From the NCBI RefSeq assembly GCF_949820605.1, contig NZ_CATKVU010000006.1, positions 2,553,001 to 2,617,000 on the forward strand: a stretch of 64,000 bases of DNA, given 5' to 3'. Below the pieces are notes generated by a model. The model saw only the letters and a list, made by a program, of their open reading frames with translations, was not told the origin of the DNA and searched no databases. Made by a program: the position numbers and the translations under genes. This document shows positions 34,635-43,252 of this stretch, one piece after another (within the stretch, counting starts at the first letter, position 1; every line of letters starts with the position of its first letter). Origin of the DNA: Segatella copri. Its GTDB lineage: Bacteria > Bacteroidota > Bacteroidia > Bacteroidales > Bacteroidaceae.

Positions 34635-34955
34635 ATGACACAAGAAGAAAAGACAAAGATAGAAGAAAAGATCGTAGATGTGCTTAAGACCGTTTACGAC
34701 CCTGAGATTCCTGTTAACATTTGGGACCTCGGTATGATTTATAAAATAGATGTGAAGGACGATGCCTCCGTAGATCTCGACATGACCTTCACTGCCCCTT
34801 CATGCCCTGCTGCCGACTTCATCCTGGAGGATGTAAGAAGCAAGGTAGACAGCGTGGAAGGCGTAAAATCAGCCAATGTGAACCTTGTATTCGAACCGGC
34901 TTGGGATCAGAGTATGATGAGCGAGGAAGCTCGCGTAGAACTCGGCTTTGAATAA
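34635..34955 (+). CDS. SufT-like iron-sulfur assembly factor (MIP18/DUF59)
   Basis: 106 residues, wholly a MIP18/DUF59 domain: DVLKTVYDPEIPVNIWDLGM near 15, the conserved Cys in FTAPSCPAADFILEDVRSKV near 57, then a C-terminal WDQSMMSEEARVELGF segment typical of SufT and PaaD proteins. Assists maturation of Fe-S proteins in the cytosol. No suf genes are adjacent here. Confidence 0.85.
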   Translation: MTQEEKTKIEEKIVDVLKTVYDPEIPVNIWDLGMIYKIDVKDDASVDLDMTFTAPSCPAADFILEDVRSKVDSVEGVKSANVNLVFEPAWDQSMMSEEARVELGFE

Positions 34956-34968
34956 AGACAAAGCCGTT

Positions 34969-34988
34969 GAATTCTTCACTCTTCATTT
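34969..34988. repeat. GAATTCTTCACTCTTCATTT repeat
   Basis: One copy of the dispersed repeat between the sufT-like and lpxH-like genes. Confidence 0.6.
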
Positions 34989-35002
34989 AAATAGAATCGC
35001 TT

Positions 35003-35767
35003 ATGAAAAATGTATATTTTCTCTCAGATGCGCACCTTGGCTCATTAGCCATTCCGCATGCCCGCATGCAAGAACGCCGCCTGGTCCGTTTTCTGGACAG
35101 CATCAAGACGAAGGCTGCGGCAGTTTATCTCCTGGGTGACATGTTTGACTTCTGGAACGAATATAAATATGTCGTACCAAAAGGCTATACACGCTTCTTA
35201 GGTAAGCTCTCGGAGTTGACCGATATGGGAGTGGAAGTACATTTCTTTACGGGTAACCACGACCTCTGGACCTATGGCTACCTGGAGGAAGAGTGTGGCG
35301 TTACCGTACATTACAAGCCTCAGACCATAGAGATATACGATAAAGTATTCTATCTGGCACATGGAGACGGACTGGGTGACCCAGACAAGAAATTCAAGTT
35401 TCTGAAAAGAATGTTCCAGAACCATACTTGCCAACGCCTCCTTAATGCGATTCATCCTCGCTGGGGAATGGCTTTGGGGCTGAACTGGGCTAAGCACAGC
35501 CGACTGAAACGTGCTGACGGAAAGGAAGAGCCTTATATGGGCGAAAAGAAGGAGTTTCTGGTGCGCTTTGCCAAACAGTATATGCAAGGCCACAAGGATA
35601 TAGATTACTTCATGTTCGGCCATCGCCACATCGAACTGGATCTGATGCTGAGCAAAAAGACCCGACTGATGATTCTGGGCGACTGGATATGGCAGTTTAC
35701 CTATGCCGTGTTTGATGGCGAACACATGTTTATGGAAGAATATGTGGAAGGCGAAAGCCAACCATAA
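35003..35767 (+). CDS. lpxH: UDP-2,3-diacylglucosamine diphosphatase-like phosphoesterase
   Basis: 254 residues. All calcineurin-type metal motifs are present: SDAHLGSLAIPHAR near 7, LLGDMFDFWNEYK near 41, TGNHDLW near 80, AHGDGLGDPD near 117 and FGHRHIELD near 207. This matches LpxH/LpxH2-type enzymes of lipid A synthesis, which split UDP-diacylglucosamine to UMP and lipid X. The symbol is given on family resemblance. A bidirectional terminator lies immediately after the stop. Confidence 0.8.
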   Translation: MKNVYFLSDAHLGSLAIPHARMQERRLVRFLDSIKTKAAAVYLLGDMFDFWNEYKYVVPKGYTRFLGKLSELTDMGVEVHFFTGNHDLWTYGYLEEECGVTVHYKPQTIEIYDKVFYLAHGDGLGDPDKKFKFLKRMFQNHTCQRLLNAIHPRWGMALGLNWAKHSRLKRADGKEEPYMGEKKEFLVRFAKQYMQGHKDIDYFMFGHRHIELDLMLSKKTRLMILGDWIWQFTYAVFDGEHMFMEEYVEGESQP

Positions 35768-35804
35768 CAATAAAGGGCAGCTTTATGAGCTGCCCTTTAT
35801 TGTT
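35766..35804. terminator. Bidirectional terminator
   Basis: AACAATAAAGGGCAGCT / AGCTGCCCTTTATTGTT, perfect 17-bp arms, between convergent lpxH-like and kdgK-like genes. It overlaps the latter's stop. Confidence 0.9.
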
Positions 35805-36849
35805 ATCGCTGTATGCGACCTCCTGAAGAAGTCATGTTATTGATGATTTCTTCTTCTGTAACCAGATTCTGATCACCCGGAACCGTATTTTTTATCGCGC
35901 TTGCTGACAGTGAGAAATCCAGGCAATACTGGTTCTTGTCGCCCCACTTCTGATGGGCATGAATATAGGCAGCAATAAAGGCATCACCTACACCCATCGG
36001 GTCAATAATCGGCTCAATATCATAGATTCTTGTAGTATAGAGCTGATCTTCCACTGCATCATAGAGCAAGCCGCTCAAGGTATGATGACTGCTGGCAATC
36101 TGATTTCTTACCGCCATCAGCATCTTCTTACACTTAGGGAAGAGCTGATGCATCTTGCGGAAATACTTCTGATAAGCCTCCTTGTCAATCTCATAGTCTG
36201 CATCCAAAGCCTCGAAAGGAATATGAGGCACACCGCTGGCTACCTCCCACTCATTCTGGTCACCAAAGATGATGTCGCTATACTGCATCATCTGGAATAG
36301 CACGTCATGAGGTTCCAGACCATATCCCCAGAGATTCTTACGGTAATTGATGTCGCAGGCAATGGTCAACCCGTCAGAAACAGCAAGTTTGATGGCATCC
36401 ATAGTTGACTCCATCGCATCGCGGCTGATAGCACAGGTAATGCCGGAGCAATGGAATACGGCAGCATCAGCCAGCACCTTTTCCCATTTCACCATTCCGC
36501 GCTTCAGCGTATAGAAAGAAGAATTCTTGCGGTCGTAAACCACACGGGAATTGCGCATAGCCACAGCTTCCTCGAAATAATAAGTTCCGAGACGTTCACC
36601 GCCACGCACAACATGAGAAACATTCAGACCGTACTCTCTGAGATGCATCAACGCCGCCTCACCCATCTCACCGTATGGCACACGGGTTACATACTCTACA
36701 TTATCGCCTAAATAAGCCAAAGAGATGGCTGCATTAGCCTCACTGCCACCATAATTGCCAAACATATGATGTCCCTGAAATAAACGTTGATAACCAGGCT
36801 TAGAAATCCTAAGCAATATTTCTCCGAAAGTTACAATCTTTGTTTTCAT
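35803..36849 (-). CDS. PfkB-family sugar kinase (2-keto-3-deoxygluconate kinase-like)
   Basis: 348 residues. PfkB signatures: GGSEANAAISLAYLGDNVEY near 33 and DPMGVGDAFIAAYIHAHQ near 285 (the catalytic Asp is the last D in GVGD). The IDLRISKPGYQRLFQ-like N-terminus and overall layout fit KdgK-type kinases of Bacteroidetes that feed 2-keto-3-deoxygluconate into Entner-Doudoroff-like metabolism. No aldolase gene is next to it, so the substrate is inferred. Confidence 0.8.
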   Translation of the reverse strand: MKTKIVTFGEILLRISKPGYQRLFQGHHMFGNYGGSEANAAISLAYLGDNVEYVTRVPYGEMGEAALMHLREYGLNVSHVVRGGERLGTYYFEEAVAMRNSRVVYDRKNSSFYTLKRGMVKWEKVLADAAVFHCSGITCAISRDAMESTMDAIKLAVSDGLTIACDINYRKNLWGYGLEPHDVLFQMMQYSDIIFGDQNEWEVASGVPHIPFEALDADYEIDKEAYQKYFRKMHQLFPKCKKMLMAVRNQIASSHHTLSGLLYDAVEDQLYTTRIYDIEPIIDPMGVGDAFIAAYIHAHQKWGDKNQYCLDFSLSASAIKNTVPGDQNLVTEEEIINNMTSSGGRIQR

Positions 36850-36868
36850 AATTCTAAAAATTTAAAAA

Positions 36869-36904
36869 GGTGAAGACCATTCACTTATGTTTCTAGTCTT
36901 CACC
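36869..36904 (-). terminator. Terminator after ackA
   Basis: GGTGAAGAC / GTCTTCACC arms, followed on the minus strand by TTTTTAAA. Confidence 0.75.
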
Positions 36905-36924
36905 TTATTATATATAGCGTATGA

Positions 36925-38127
36925 TTACTTGTTAGCAACCAACTCCATTGTATCGCGAGCGATAACAATCTCCTCGTCGGTAGGAACTACAACTACCTTC
37001 ACCTTACTGTCGTCAGTAGAGATGATAGCTTCCTCACCACGAACCTTATCGTTCACTTCCTTGTTGATCTTGATGCCAAGATACTCCAGGTTCTTGCAAG
37101 CTTCCTCACGCAGGTCAGTCTGATTCTCACCAACACCTGCTGTGAATACGATAGCGTCAACGCCACCCATAGCTGCAGTGTAAGCACCAATGTACTTCTT
37201 GATACGATACTCATACATACGGAGAGCCAACTGAGCCTTCTCGTTACCCTCGTTGGCAGCGTTCTCGATGTCGCGCATATCAGAAGAAATACCTGTAATA
37301 CCGAGCACACCACTCTTCTTGTTCAGGAAGTCAGCCATCTCCTGTGGCTTCATGTTCAACTTCTCCATCAAGTAGGTAACGGCAGAAGCATCGATGTCAC
37401 CACAACGTGAACCCATCATCAAACCAGCCAATGGGGTCAAGCCCATTGAAGTATCCAATACCTTACCGTTCAATACAGCAGCTACAGAGCCACCGTTACC
37501 GATGTGGCAAGTGATGATCTTAGAGTTGTTTTGGTCGAGACCGAGAATCTCGCAAACACGCTTAGAAACATAGCGGTGAGACGTTCCGTGGAAGCCATAA
37601 CGGCGTACGTGATACTTCTCGTACAACTCGTAAGGAATTGCATAGAGGTAAGCGTAGTCAGGCATTGTGCTGTGGAATGCGTTGTCGAATACGCAAACCT
37701 GAGGAGTGCCAGGCATCAAAGAGTCTACGGCACGGATACCCTTCAGGTGACCTGCGTTGTGAACAGGAGCGAGGTCACAAAGTTCCTCGATACCATCCTC
37801 TACGCTTTTGTCAACGATAACGCTCTCCTTGAACTTGTCACCACCCTGTACGACACGGTGTCCTACAGCGTCGATTTCTTTCAAATCCTTGATAGCGCCG
37901 ATTTCCGGGTCGAGCAAGCACTTGAACACGAAGTTCACACCTTCCTTGTGGTCAGGCATGTCGTGCATGATCTGCTTCTTCTCGCCGTTAGGCAATTTCA
38001 CCTTGATGAAAGCGTTATCAAGACCGATACGCTCTACACCACCCTGTGCCAATACAGACTCATCGTCCATATTATATAATTTGTACTTGATAGATGAACT
38101 ACCACAGTTCAGAACCAATACTTTCAT
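36925..38127 (-). CDS. ackA: Acetate kinase
   Basis: Converts acetyl-phosphate and ADP to acetate and ATP. 400 residues with VLNCGSSSIKYKLY at the N-terminus, RYGFHGTSHRYVSKR near 180, CHIGNGGSVAAVLNGK near 208 and the C-terminal FTAGVGENQTDLRE near 325. Follows pta in the same operon, the usual acetogenic pair for substrate-level ATP. Confidence 0.97.
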   Translation of the reverse strand: MKVLVLNCGSSSIKYKLYNMDDESVLAQGGVERIGLDNAFIKVKLPNGEKKQIMHDMPDHKEGVNFVFKCLLDPEIGAIKDLKEIDAVGHRVVQGGDKFKESVIVDKSVEDGIEELCDLAPVHNAGHLKGIRAVDSLMPGTPQVCVFDNAFHSTMPDYAYLYAIPYELYEKYHVRRYGFHGTSHRYVSKRVCEILGLDQNNSKIITCHIGNGGSVAAVLNGKVLDTSMGLTPLAGLMMGSRCGDIDASAVTYLMEKLNMKPQEMADFLNKKSGVLGITGISSDMRDIENAANEGNEKAQLALRMYEYRIKKYIGAYTAAMGGVDAIVFTAGVGENQTDLREEACKNLEYLGIKINKEVNDKVRGEEAIISTDDSKVKVVVVPTDEEIVIARDTMELVANK

Positions 38128-38163
38128 AATGTTAAATGTTGAATGTTAAATGTTGAATGTTGA
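38128..38163. repeat. Short tandem repeat between pta and ackA
   Basis: TTAAATGTTGAATG and GTTAAATGTTGAATGTTGAA: two heptad-like units (GTTAAAT, GTTGAAT) in alternation, filling the intergenic gap exactly. The minus-strand reading is TTCAACATTTAACATTCAAC-like. Confidence 0.75.
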
Positions 38164-38164
38164 A

Positions 38165-39211
38165 TTAAGCCTTCTTAGCGTCCTGTGCCTGGCAAGCTGT
38201 GATAGCTACCATGTAGTAGATGTCATCTACAGAGCAACCACGAGAGAGGTCGTTTACAGGACGGGCAATACCCTGAAGGATAGGACCGATAGCGATGGCA
38301 CCACCCAAGCGCTGAACGAGCTTGTAGCCGATGTTACCAACCTCGAGGTTAGGAACTACCAATACGTTAGCCTTACCAGCTACGTCAGAACCTGGAGCCT
38401 TCTTGGCAGCAACCTCTGGAACGAGGGCTGCATCTGCCTGAAGCTCACCATCGAGATGAAGCTCTGGGAACTTCTCCTTAGCAATAGCTACGGCATCCTT
38501 TACCTTGTCAATGATATAAACGCTCTTGCCAGTCTCCTTGTTGATAGCATCCTTTGCGCTACCCTTTGTAGAGAAGCTCAACATGGCAATCTGTGGATCA
38601 GTAATACCTGCCACTGACTGAGCTGTATGAGCTGTAGTATAGGCAATCTGAGCAAGCTGGTCTGCTGTAGGGTTTGGAGTTACAGCAACGTCACCCATTA
38701 CTACAATGCCATCCTGACCATACTGCTTCTGGTCTGTGATGAGCAACATAGCACCACTTACGCAAGTGATACCTGGAGTGCACTTGATAATCTGAAGAGC
38801 TGGACGGAGAGTATCGCCAGTAGTGCTCAATGCACCAGAAATCTGACCGTCAGCACCCTCAGTCTTGATAATCATACAACCGAGATAGAGGTTGTTCTTA
38901 GTTACGAGTTCACGAGCCTGCTCTACGGTCATGCCCTTCTTCTTGCGAAGTTCAGCGAGCTTCTCAGCATACTCCTCAGTCTTAGGGTTGTTTTGTGGAT
39001 CAACGATAGTAGCCTTGTCGATGTTGTTAAGACCCCACTGAGCAGCGAGATTCTTAATATTGGCAGGGTTACCGATGAGGATGATGTCTGCGAGATCATC
39101 AGCCAAAACTTTATCGGCTGCTTTCAATGTACGCTCCTCTTCTGCTTCAGGGAGCACGATGCGCTGCTTGTCAGCTTTAGCGCGAGCTACGATTTGCTGT
39201 AATAAATCCAT
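38165..39211 (-). CDS. pta: Phosphate acetyltransferase
   Basis: Forms acetyl-phosphate from acetyl-CoA. 348 residues, the short single-domain form: DKQRIVLPEAEEERTLKAAD near 18, KKKGMTVEQARELVTKNNL near 92, SFSTKGSAKDAINKETGKSV near 215 and GAIAIGPILQGIARPVNDLS near 310. Upstream of ackA on the same strand. Confidence 0.96.
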   Translation of the reverse strand: MDLLQQIVARAKADKQRIVLPEAEEERTLKAADKVLADDLADIILIGNPANIKNLAAQWGLNNIDKATIVDPQNNPKTEEYAEKLAELRKKKGMTVEQARELVTKNNLYLGCMIIKTEGADGQISGALSTTGDTLRPALQIIKCTPGITCVSGAMLLITDQKQYGQDGIVVMGDVAVTPNPTADQLAQIAYTTAHTAQSVAGITDPQIAMLSFSTKGSAKDAINKETGKSVYIIDKVKDAVAIAKEKFPELHLDGELQADAALVPEVAAKKAPGSDVAGKANVLVVPNLEVGNIGYKLVQRLGGAIAIGPILQGIARPVNDLSRGCSVDDIYYMVAITACQAQDAKKA

Positions 39212-39314
39212 TTTACTTTTTAATATTTTATATATTTTGTTGTTTCCTAAGTAGATCTGTCAAAGTGTTAGGTGATGTTATCTTGTTTTTCACCTTTTTG
39301 CCACATCGACTTTG

Positions 39315-39322
39315 CAAAAGTA
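39315..39322 (-). promoter_or_regulatory. -7 box of pta-ackA
   Basis: TACTTTTG on the minus strand followed by CAAAG, about 100 bp before pta. Confidence 0.55.
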
Positions 39323-39419
39323 CACATTTTCTTTGAAATAGCAGCGATTAAAATGTGTAAAAAAAGCTAAATCGGGAGATTATTCATATCGTAAAGGTTT
39401 ACGTAGTAGGAAAAGTGAT

Positions 39420-39454
39420 GAATTCTTCACTCTTCGTTCTTCACTCTTCACTTT
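39420..39454. repeat. GAATTCTTCACTCTTC double repeat
   Basis: GAATTCTTCACTCTTCG followed by TTCTTCACTCTTCACTTTA, ending 3 bp before the cdaA stop codon. Same unit as at 8459-8490. Confidence 0.7.
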
Positions 39455-39456
39455 AC

Positions 39457-40227
39457 TTATATCATCTCCAGAGTAAGGATGCTTTCCAGTTCCTCGGCAG
39501 AGAGTCGGAGTTTGAACTCGCCCTTGATGGCCACGCTGATTCGTCCGGTCTCCTCGGATACGATGACGGCGATGGCATCACTGCTCTGTGATATTCCGAG
39601 AGCGGCACGATGGCGGAGTCCCAGTTCCTTCGGAATATCGAGGTTATGACTCACAGGCAGAATACATCCGGCTGCCATGATGCGCTTATTGCTCACCACC
39701 ATGGCTCCATCATGAAGCGGCGAATTCTTGAAGAAAATATTCTCTATCAGCCGCTGGTTAATCTTGGCGTCAATCTCCTCACCCGTATCCATGATGTCCT
39801 TCAGTGGAACGCCTCGCTCTATAACGATAAGAGCACCTACGTATTTCTTCGCCATACTCATACACGCCATCACAATCGGCATGATGGTCTCCTTGTTAGC
39901 CTCCTTCTGGCTCTCCTTGCTGGAGTGGAAGAAGCGAACTAGCCGACGCATACCTTTCTGCGAACCGATTTCATAGAGGAATCTACGGATATCCTCCTGA
40001 AAGATGACGATGAGGGCGATGACTCCCACGCTCACCAGTTTATCCAGGATAGAACCCAGCAGGCGCATTTCCAGTATCTGACTCACAAAGAGCCAGATAA
40101 GTACGAAAAGCATGATGCCCACGAAGATGTTCAGTGAGCGCGATTCCTTCATCAGACGATAAACATAGAACAGCAGCGAGGCTACCAGGAGAATATCGAG
40201 AAAGTCTTTGATACCAAATTCTATCAT
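39457..40227 (-). CDS. cdaA: Diadenylate cyclase (CdaA-type)
   Basis: Makes cyclic di-AMP at the membrane. 256 residues: three N-terminal membrane helices (about 10-80), then the DAC domain with the catalytic motifs SPLHDGAMVVSNKRIMA near 168 and GLRHRAALGISQSSDAIAV near 202. Its start overlaps the folP stop by 4 bp, so the two are coupled; folP-cdaA pairing is common in Bacteroidetes. Confidence 0.93.
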   Translation of the reverse strand: MIEFGIKDFLDILLVASLLFYVYRLMKESRSLNIFVGIMLFVLIWLFVSQILEMRLLGSILDKLVSVGVIALIVIFQEDIRRFLYEIGSQKGMRRLVRFFHSSKESQKEANKETIMPIVMACMSMAKKYVGALIVIERGVPLKDIMDTGEEIDAKINQRLIENIFFKNSPLHDGAMVVSNKRIMAAGCILPVSHNLDIPKELGLRHRAALGISQSSDAIAVIVSEETGRISVAIKGEFKLRLSAEELESILTLEMI

Positions 40228-41069
40228 GTGCGTCCCTCCTTCATTGCTTCTATTATCTTCACAGCCTCAGCAGCTTCTTTTACATCGTGCACTCTGAGGA
40301 TGCTGGCGCCCTTCATCAGAGCGATGGTATCAAGTACTGCAGTTCCATTGAGCGATGTAGTAGCATCTCCCCCCAGCAGCTTGTGAATCATGCTCTTGCG
40401 GGAGATACCCACGAGCACCGGAAGTTCCAGTACGTTCAACTTCTCCATCTCATCATAAATCTGATAATTCTGGATGAGATTCTTGCCGAAACAGAAGCCC
40501 GGGTCAAGGATGATATCCTTGGCACCCAGGTCGCGTAACTGCTGCACCTCCCTGGCAAAGCCCTTCATCATCTTGGCGAGCGTAGGCTGCACCGACATTA
40601 ATATATAAGGTACCTTCAGTTCGCCCACCACACGGAACATTTCAGGATATTCCTCCTGTCTCTGCTCCAGCGGCACATTGACGATGCCTGTGATTCCACC
40701 TTCTGATACATCGTTGATGATATCGGCTCCCCACTCTTCGATACACTTACGTGCCAAGGTAGGGCGAAAGGTATCTACGGAGACGGCAGCATCCGGTTGC
40801 TCCCTGCGAACGATGTTGAGAGCGAACTTCAGGCGTCTTCCCTCCTCCTCTTCCGATACTTCATCGGCACCGGGACGGGTGGAGAAAGCGCCCACATCAA
40901 TGATGCTTCCACCTTCTTCTATAATCTGATTAGCTCTCTGAGCTATCTCCATTTCTGTCTGTTTTCTACTGCCAGAGTACATGCTGTCGGGCGTAACATT
41001 CAGGATGCCCATCACCTGAGGGGTACTCAAATCCATCAAGTGCCCCTTGATATTAATCGTATATTCCAT
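40224..41069 (-). CDS. folP: Dihydropteroate synthase
   Basis: Condenses p-aminobenzoate with dihydropterin pyrophosphate in folate synthesis. 281 residues: MGILNVTPDSMYSGSRKQTE near 21, IDVGAFSTRPGADEVSEEEE near 60, DIINDVSEGGITG near 125, LDPGFCFGKNLIQNY near 193 and GISRKSMIHKLLGGD near 225. Follows three tiny membrane-protein genes with a 4-bp gap and precedes cdaA. Confidence 0.96.
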   Translation of the reverse strand: MEYTINIKGHLMDLSTPQVMGILNVTPDSMYSGSRKQTEMEIAQRANQIIEEGGSIIDVGAFSTRPGADEVSEEEEGRRLKFALNIVRREQPDAAVSVDTFRPTLARKCIEEWGADIINDVSEGGITGIVNVPLEQRQEEYPEMFRVVGELKVPYILMSVQPTLAKMMKGFAREVQQLRDLGAKDIILDPGFCFGKNLIQNYQIYDEMEKLNVLELPVLVGISRKSMIHKLLGGDATTSLNGTAVLDTIALMKGASILRVHDVKEAAEAVKIIEAMKEGRT

Positions 41070-41073
41070 TGGA

Positions 41074-41178
41074 TTATAACTCTTTAAGCCATTTTTCGCC
41101 TGGTTTTGTATATAACCAAGCTAAAAAACTTCCACCAACAATACAGCAAATCAGAAAAAATAATGCTAAATAACTCAT
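41074..41178 (-). CDS. 34-residue single-span membrane peptide B
   Basis: Reads MSYLALFFLICCIVGGSFLA followed by WLYTKPGEKWLKEL: one membrane helix (about 3-22) and a basic C-terminus. It matches the adjacent peptide A over GG..L.W.YT..G.KWLK.L with equal length, so the two look like tandem paralogues. The stop lies 4 bp from the folP start and its ATG is 1 bp from peptide A's stop. Function unknown. Confidence 0.6.
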   Translation of the reverse strand: MSYLALFFLICCIVGGSFLAWLYTKPGEKWLKEL

Positions 41179-41179
41179 A

Positions 41180-41284
41180 CTATAAACTTTTTAGCCATTT
41201 CTTCCCTGATTCAGTATATGTCCAAAGCAAAATACCACCACCTATTAAAGTGCCTATTCCAAATATCAAAATCATTGTTTCCAT
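41180..41284 (-). CDS. 34-residue single-span membrane peptide A
   Basis: Reads METMILIFGIGTLIGGGILL followed by WTYTESGKKWLKSL. Same design as peptide B. Its ATG lies 4 bp after the stop of the 79-residue membrane-protein gene. Conservation of the C-terminal YT..G.KWLK.L between paralogues argues for a real gene despite the length. Confidence 0.6.
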   Translation of the reverse strand: METMILIFGIGTLIGGGILLWTYTESGKKWLKSL

Positions 41285-41288
41285 TTTC

Positions 41289-41528
41289 TTAATATTTTAA
41301 AATTCGATTACCTACTATTGCAAACAAAATTGTCATGCACACACCAAATAAAACATACAGAAGATTCATATAATCGAATTCTCCTGTTATCATTGGCGTA
41401 AGCCCACCCAAAACCATCGCTCCAAAACTTAGTTTGGAGATATCGAAGAAATAACCAGCTAGCTTGTCTTTCCTCGTTTTTAATTTATCTCTTTCTATGT
41501 TTGCGCCCATTCCGACCTCACTTTCCAA
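41289..41528 (-). CDS. Small two-span membrane protein (DUF6722-like)
   Basis: 79 residues. Hydrophilic, charged N-terminus (NIERDKLKTRKDKLAGYFFD), then two membrane helices (about 33-50, ISKLSFGAMVLGGLTPMI, and 56-76, NLLYVLFGVCMTILFAIVGN), ending RILKY. Resembles short Bacteroidetes proteins of the DUF6722 type; this assignment is tentative. First gene of a set leading to peptides A and B, folP and cdaA. Confidence 0.6.
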   Translation of the reverse strand: MESEVGMGANIERDKLKTRKDKLAGYFFDISKLSFGAMVLGGLTPMITGEFDYMNLLYVLFGVCMTILFAIVGNRILKY

Positions 41529-41621
41529 AGATTACTTGAATATTTCTGCAAAAATAGAAAGAATTATCGAGATTACCATCATTTTTTGGGAAAATTGTTT
41601 GTTATGTCCATAATTTAGATT

Positions 41622-41629
41622 ACTTTTGC
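41622..41629 (+). promoter_or_regulatory. -7 box of murF
   Basis: TACTTTTG followed by CACCC, 23 bp before the ATG. Confidence 0.6.
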
Positions 41630-41652
41630 ACCCAAAATAACAGTTATAGACT

Positions 41653-42954
41653 ATGGATATTTCAGAACTCTATCAGATTTACCAAGCGCACCCAGTGATT
41701 ACCACTGACAGCCGCGACTGCCCAGAGGGCAGCATCTTCCTGGCTTTGAAGGGCGCATCGTTTGATGGCAACAAGTTTGCCGACATGGCTTTGGAGAAAG
41801 GCTGTGCCTATGTGATTGTTGATGAAAAAGAGTATGCCAAGGAAGGCGACGAGCGCTACATCCTCGTAGAGGACTGCCTCACCACCTTCAAGGAACTAGC
41901 CCGTGAGCATCGCCGCCACTTCGATATTCCTGTAGTAGGAATCACCGGAACCAACGGCAAGACCACCACCAAGGAGCTCGTCTCTGCTGTTCTCGGCGAG
42001 AAGTTCAACGTGATGTTCACCCAGGGTAACTTCAATAATGATGTAGGCGTACCAAAGACGCTCTTCCGTCTCTCTCCGGAAAACGAGATTGCTGTTGTAG
42101 AGATGGGTGCTTCCCATCCTGGTGACATTCGAAAACTCGTGGAATACGTGGAACCAACCTGCGGTATGATTACCAACGTAGGCCGTGCCCACCTGCAGGG
42201 ATTCGGCAGTTTCGAAGGCGTGAAGAAGACCAAGGGAGAGCTCTATGATTACCTCGCAACCAACGATGCCCTCGTCTTCATCAATGCAGACAACGAGCAT
42301 CTGATGCAGATGGCCGAGCAGCGCAACATCAACCGCCTCATCACCTACGGCAAGGACGAAAACTGCGATGTATGGGGAGAAGTCATCTCCTGCGCTCCTT
42401 TCCTGAAGTTCCGCTGGCGCACCGAGAGTTTCGACTGGCATGAGGTTCAGACTCATCTCATCGGCTCTTACAACATCGACAACATGCTTGCCGCCATCAC
42501 CATCGGTCTTCATTTCGATGTGAAGCCTCAGCAGATAGATCATGCCCTGGAGAACTACATCCCAAGCAACAACCGTTCGCAGTTGGAAGAGACGGCGCAC
42601 AACAAGCTGGTGGTAGATGCCTACAATGCCAACCCATCGAGCATGGCAGCCGCCATCGAGAACTTCCGCGTGATGGATGTGCCTCATAAGATGGCGATTC
42701 TCGGACAGATGGGCGAGCTCGGCGAAGTGAGCCACGAGGAGCACCAGAAGGTAGTAGACCAGTTGCAGGCAGCCGGTCTGGAGAATGTATGGCTGGTAGG
42801 CGATGAATTCAAGGATATTCCATGCAGCTACCGCAAGTTCCAGAATGTAGAGGAAGTGAAGGAAGCACTCAAGGCGAACCAGCCTCACGACCATTACATC
42901 CTCATCAAAGGCAGCAACAGCGTGAAGCTCTTCCAGCTTCCGGAGTTGTTATAA
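41653..42954 (+). CDS. murF: UDP-MurNAc-tripeptide D-Ala-D-Ala ligase
   Basis: Adds D-Ala-D-Ala to the peptidoglycan precursor. 433 residues. N-terminal uridine-binding part (TTDSRDCPEGSIFLALKGAS near 18), ATP loop VVGITGTNGKTTTKELVSAV near 95, HPGDIRKLVEYVEPTCGMIT near 155 and VVDAYNANPSSMAAAIENF near 318. It ends 6 bp before the composite repeat element. Substrate comes from ddl in this window. Confidence 0.96.
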   Translation: MDISELYQIYQAHPVITTDSRDCPEGSIFLALKGASFDGNKFADMALEKGCAYVIVDEKEYAKEGDERYILVEDCLTTFKELAREHRRHFDIPVVGITGTNGKTTTKELVSAVLGEKFNVMFTQGNFNNDVGVPKTLFRLSPENEIAVVEMGASHPGDIRKLVEYVEPTCGMITNVGRAHLQGFGSFEGVKKTKGELYDYLATNDALVFINADNEHLMQMAEQRNINRLITYGKDENCDVWGEVISCAPFLKFRWRTESFDWHEVQTHLIGSYNIDNMLAAITIGLHFDVKPQQIDHALENYIPSNNRSQLEETAHNKLVVDAYNANPSSMAAAIENFRVMDVPHKMAILGQMGELGEVSHEEHQKVVDQLQAAGLENVWLVGDEFKDIPCSYRKFQNVEEVKEALKANQPHDHYILIKGSNSVKLFQLPELL

Positions 42955-42960
42955 ACGGTT

Positions 42961-43084
42961 ATTATCGTACAACTAAAAGGTGTGTGGTTGTACGATTATA
43001 GGGTGTTGCCACTAGGCTCGGCAGATGTGCTGACTGCAGTCGGCAGACCTGCTGACTAGGCTCAGCAGAGCTGCTGAGCCTAGT
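42961..43084 (-). repeat. Composite hairpin and GTTGTAC block, second copy
   Basis: Minus-strand reading: the same 30-bp palindrome (43055-43084), CAGCAG.TCTGCCGACTGCAG segments, then GCAACACCCTATAATCGTAC and a further TAGTTGTACGAT. It matches 17143-17240 with about ten changes over the first 85 bp, but has two rather than five GTTGTAC-type units. Lies between convergent murF and the ATPase. Confidence 0.85.
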
Positions 43085-43252
43085 GGGAATCTCTTAGAAA
43101 CAGCCTCCTTGAACCTGATATTCCGACTTCTTGAACCTGAGCAAACGTATTCTTTCACTTGCTCAGTCGTATCCTTGTGCTTGTTCAGTCATATCCGTGT
43201 GCTTGCTCAGTCGTATCTGTAGACTTACTCAGACGTATCTTTTACTTACTCA
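43085..43252 (-). repeat. 22-bp-period array at the ATPase stop codon
   Basis: Read on the minus strand, units start at the TGA stop: TGAGTAAGTAAAAGATACGT, TGAGTAAGTCTACAGATACG, TGAGCAAGCACACGGATATG, TGAACAAGCACAAGGATACG, TGAGCAAGTGAAAGAATACG, then two more diverged units, each 21-22 bp. The core TGAG(T/C)AAG resembles TTGAGTTAG at 17090. Confidence 0.85.
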
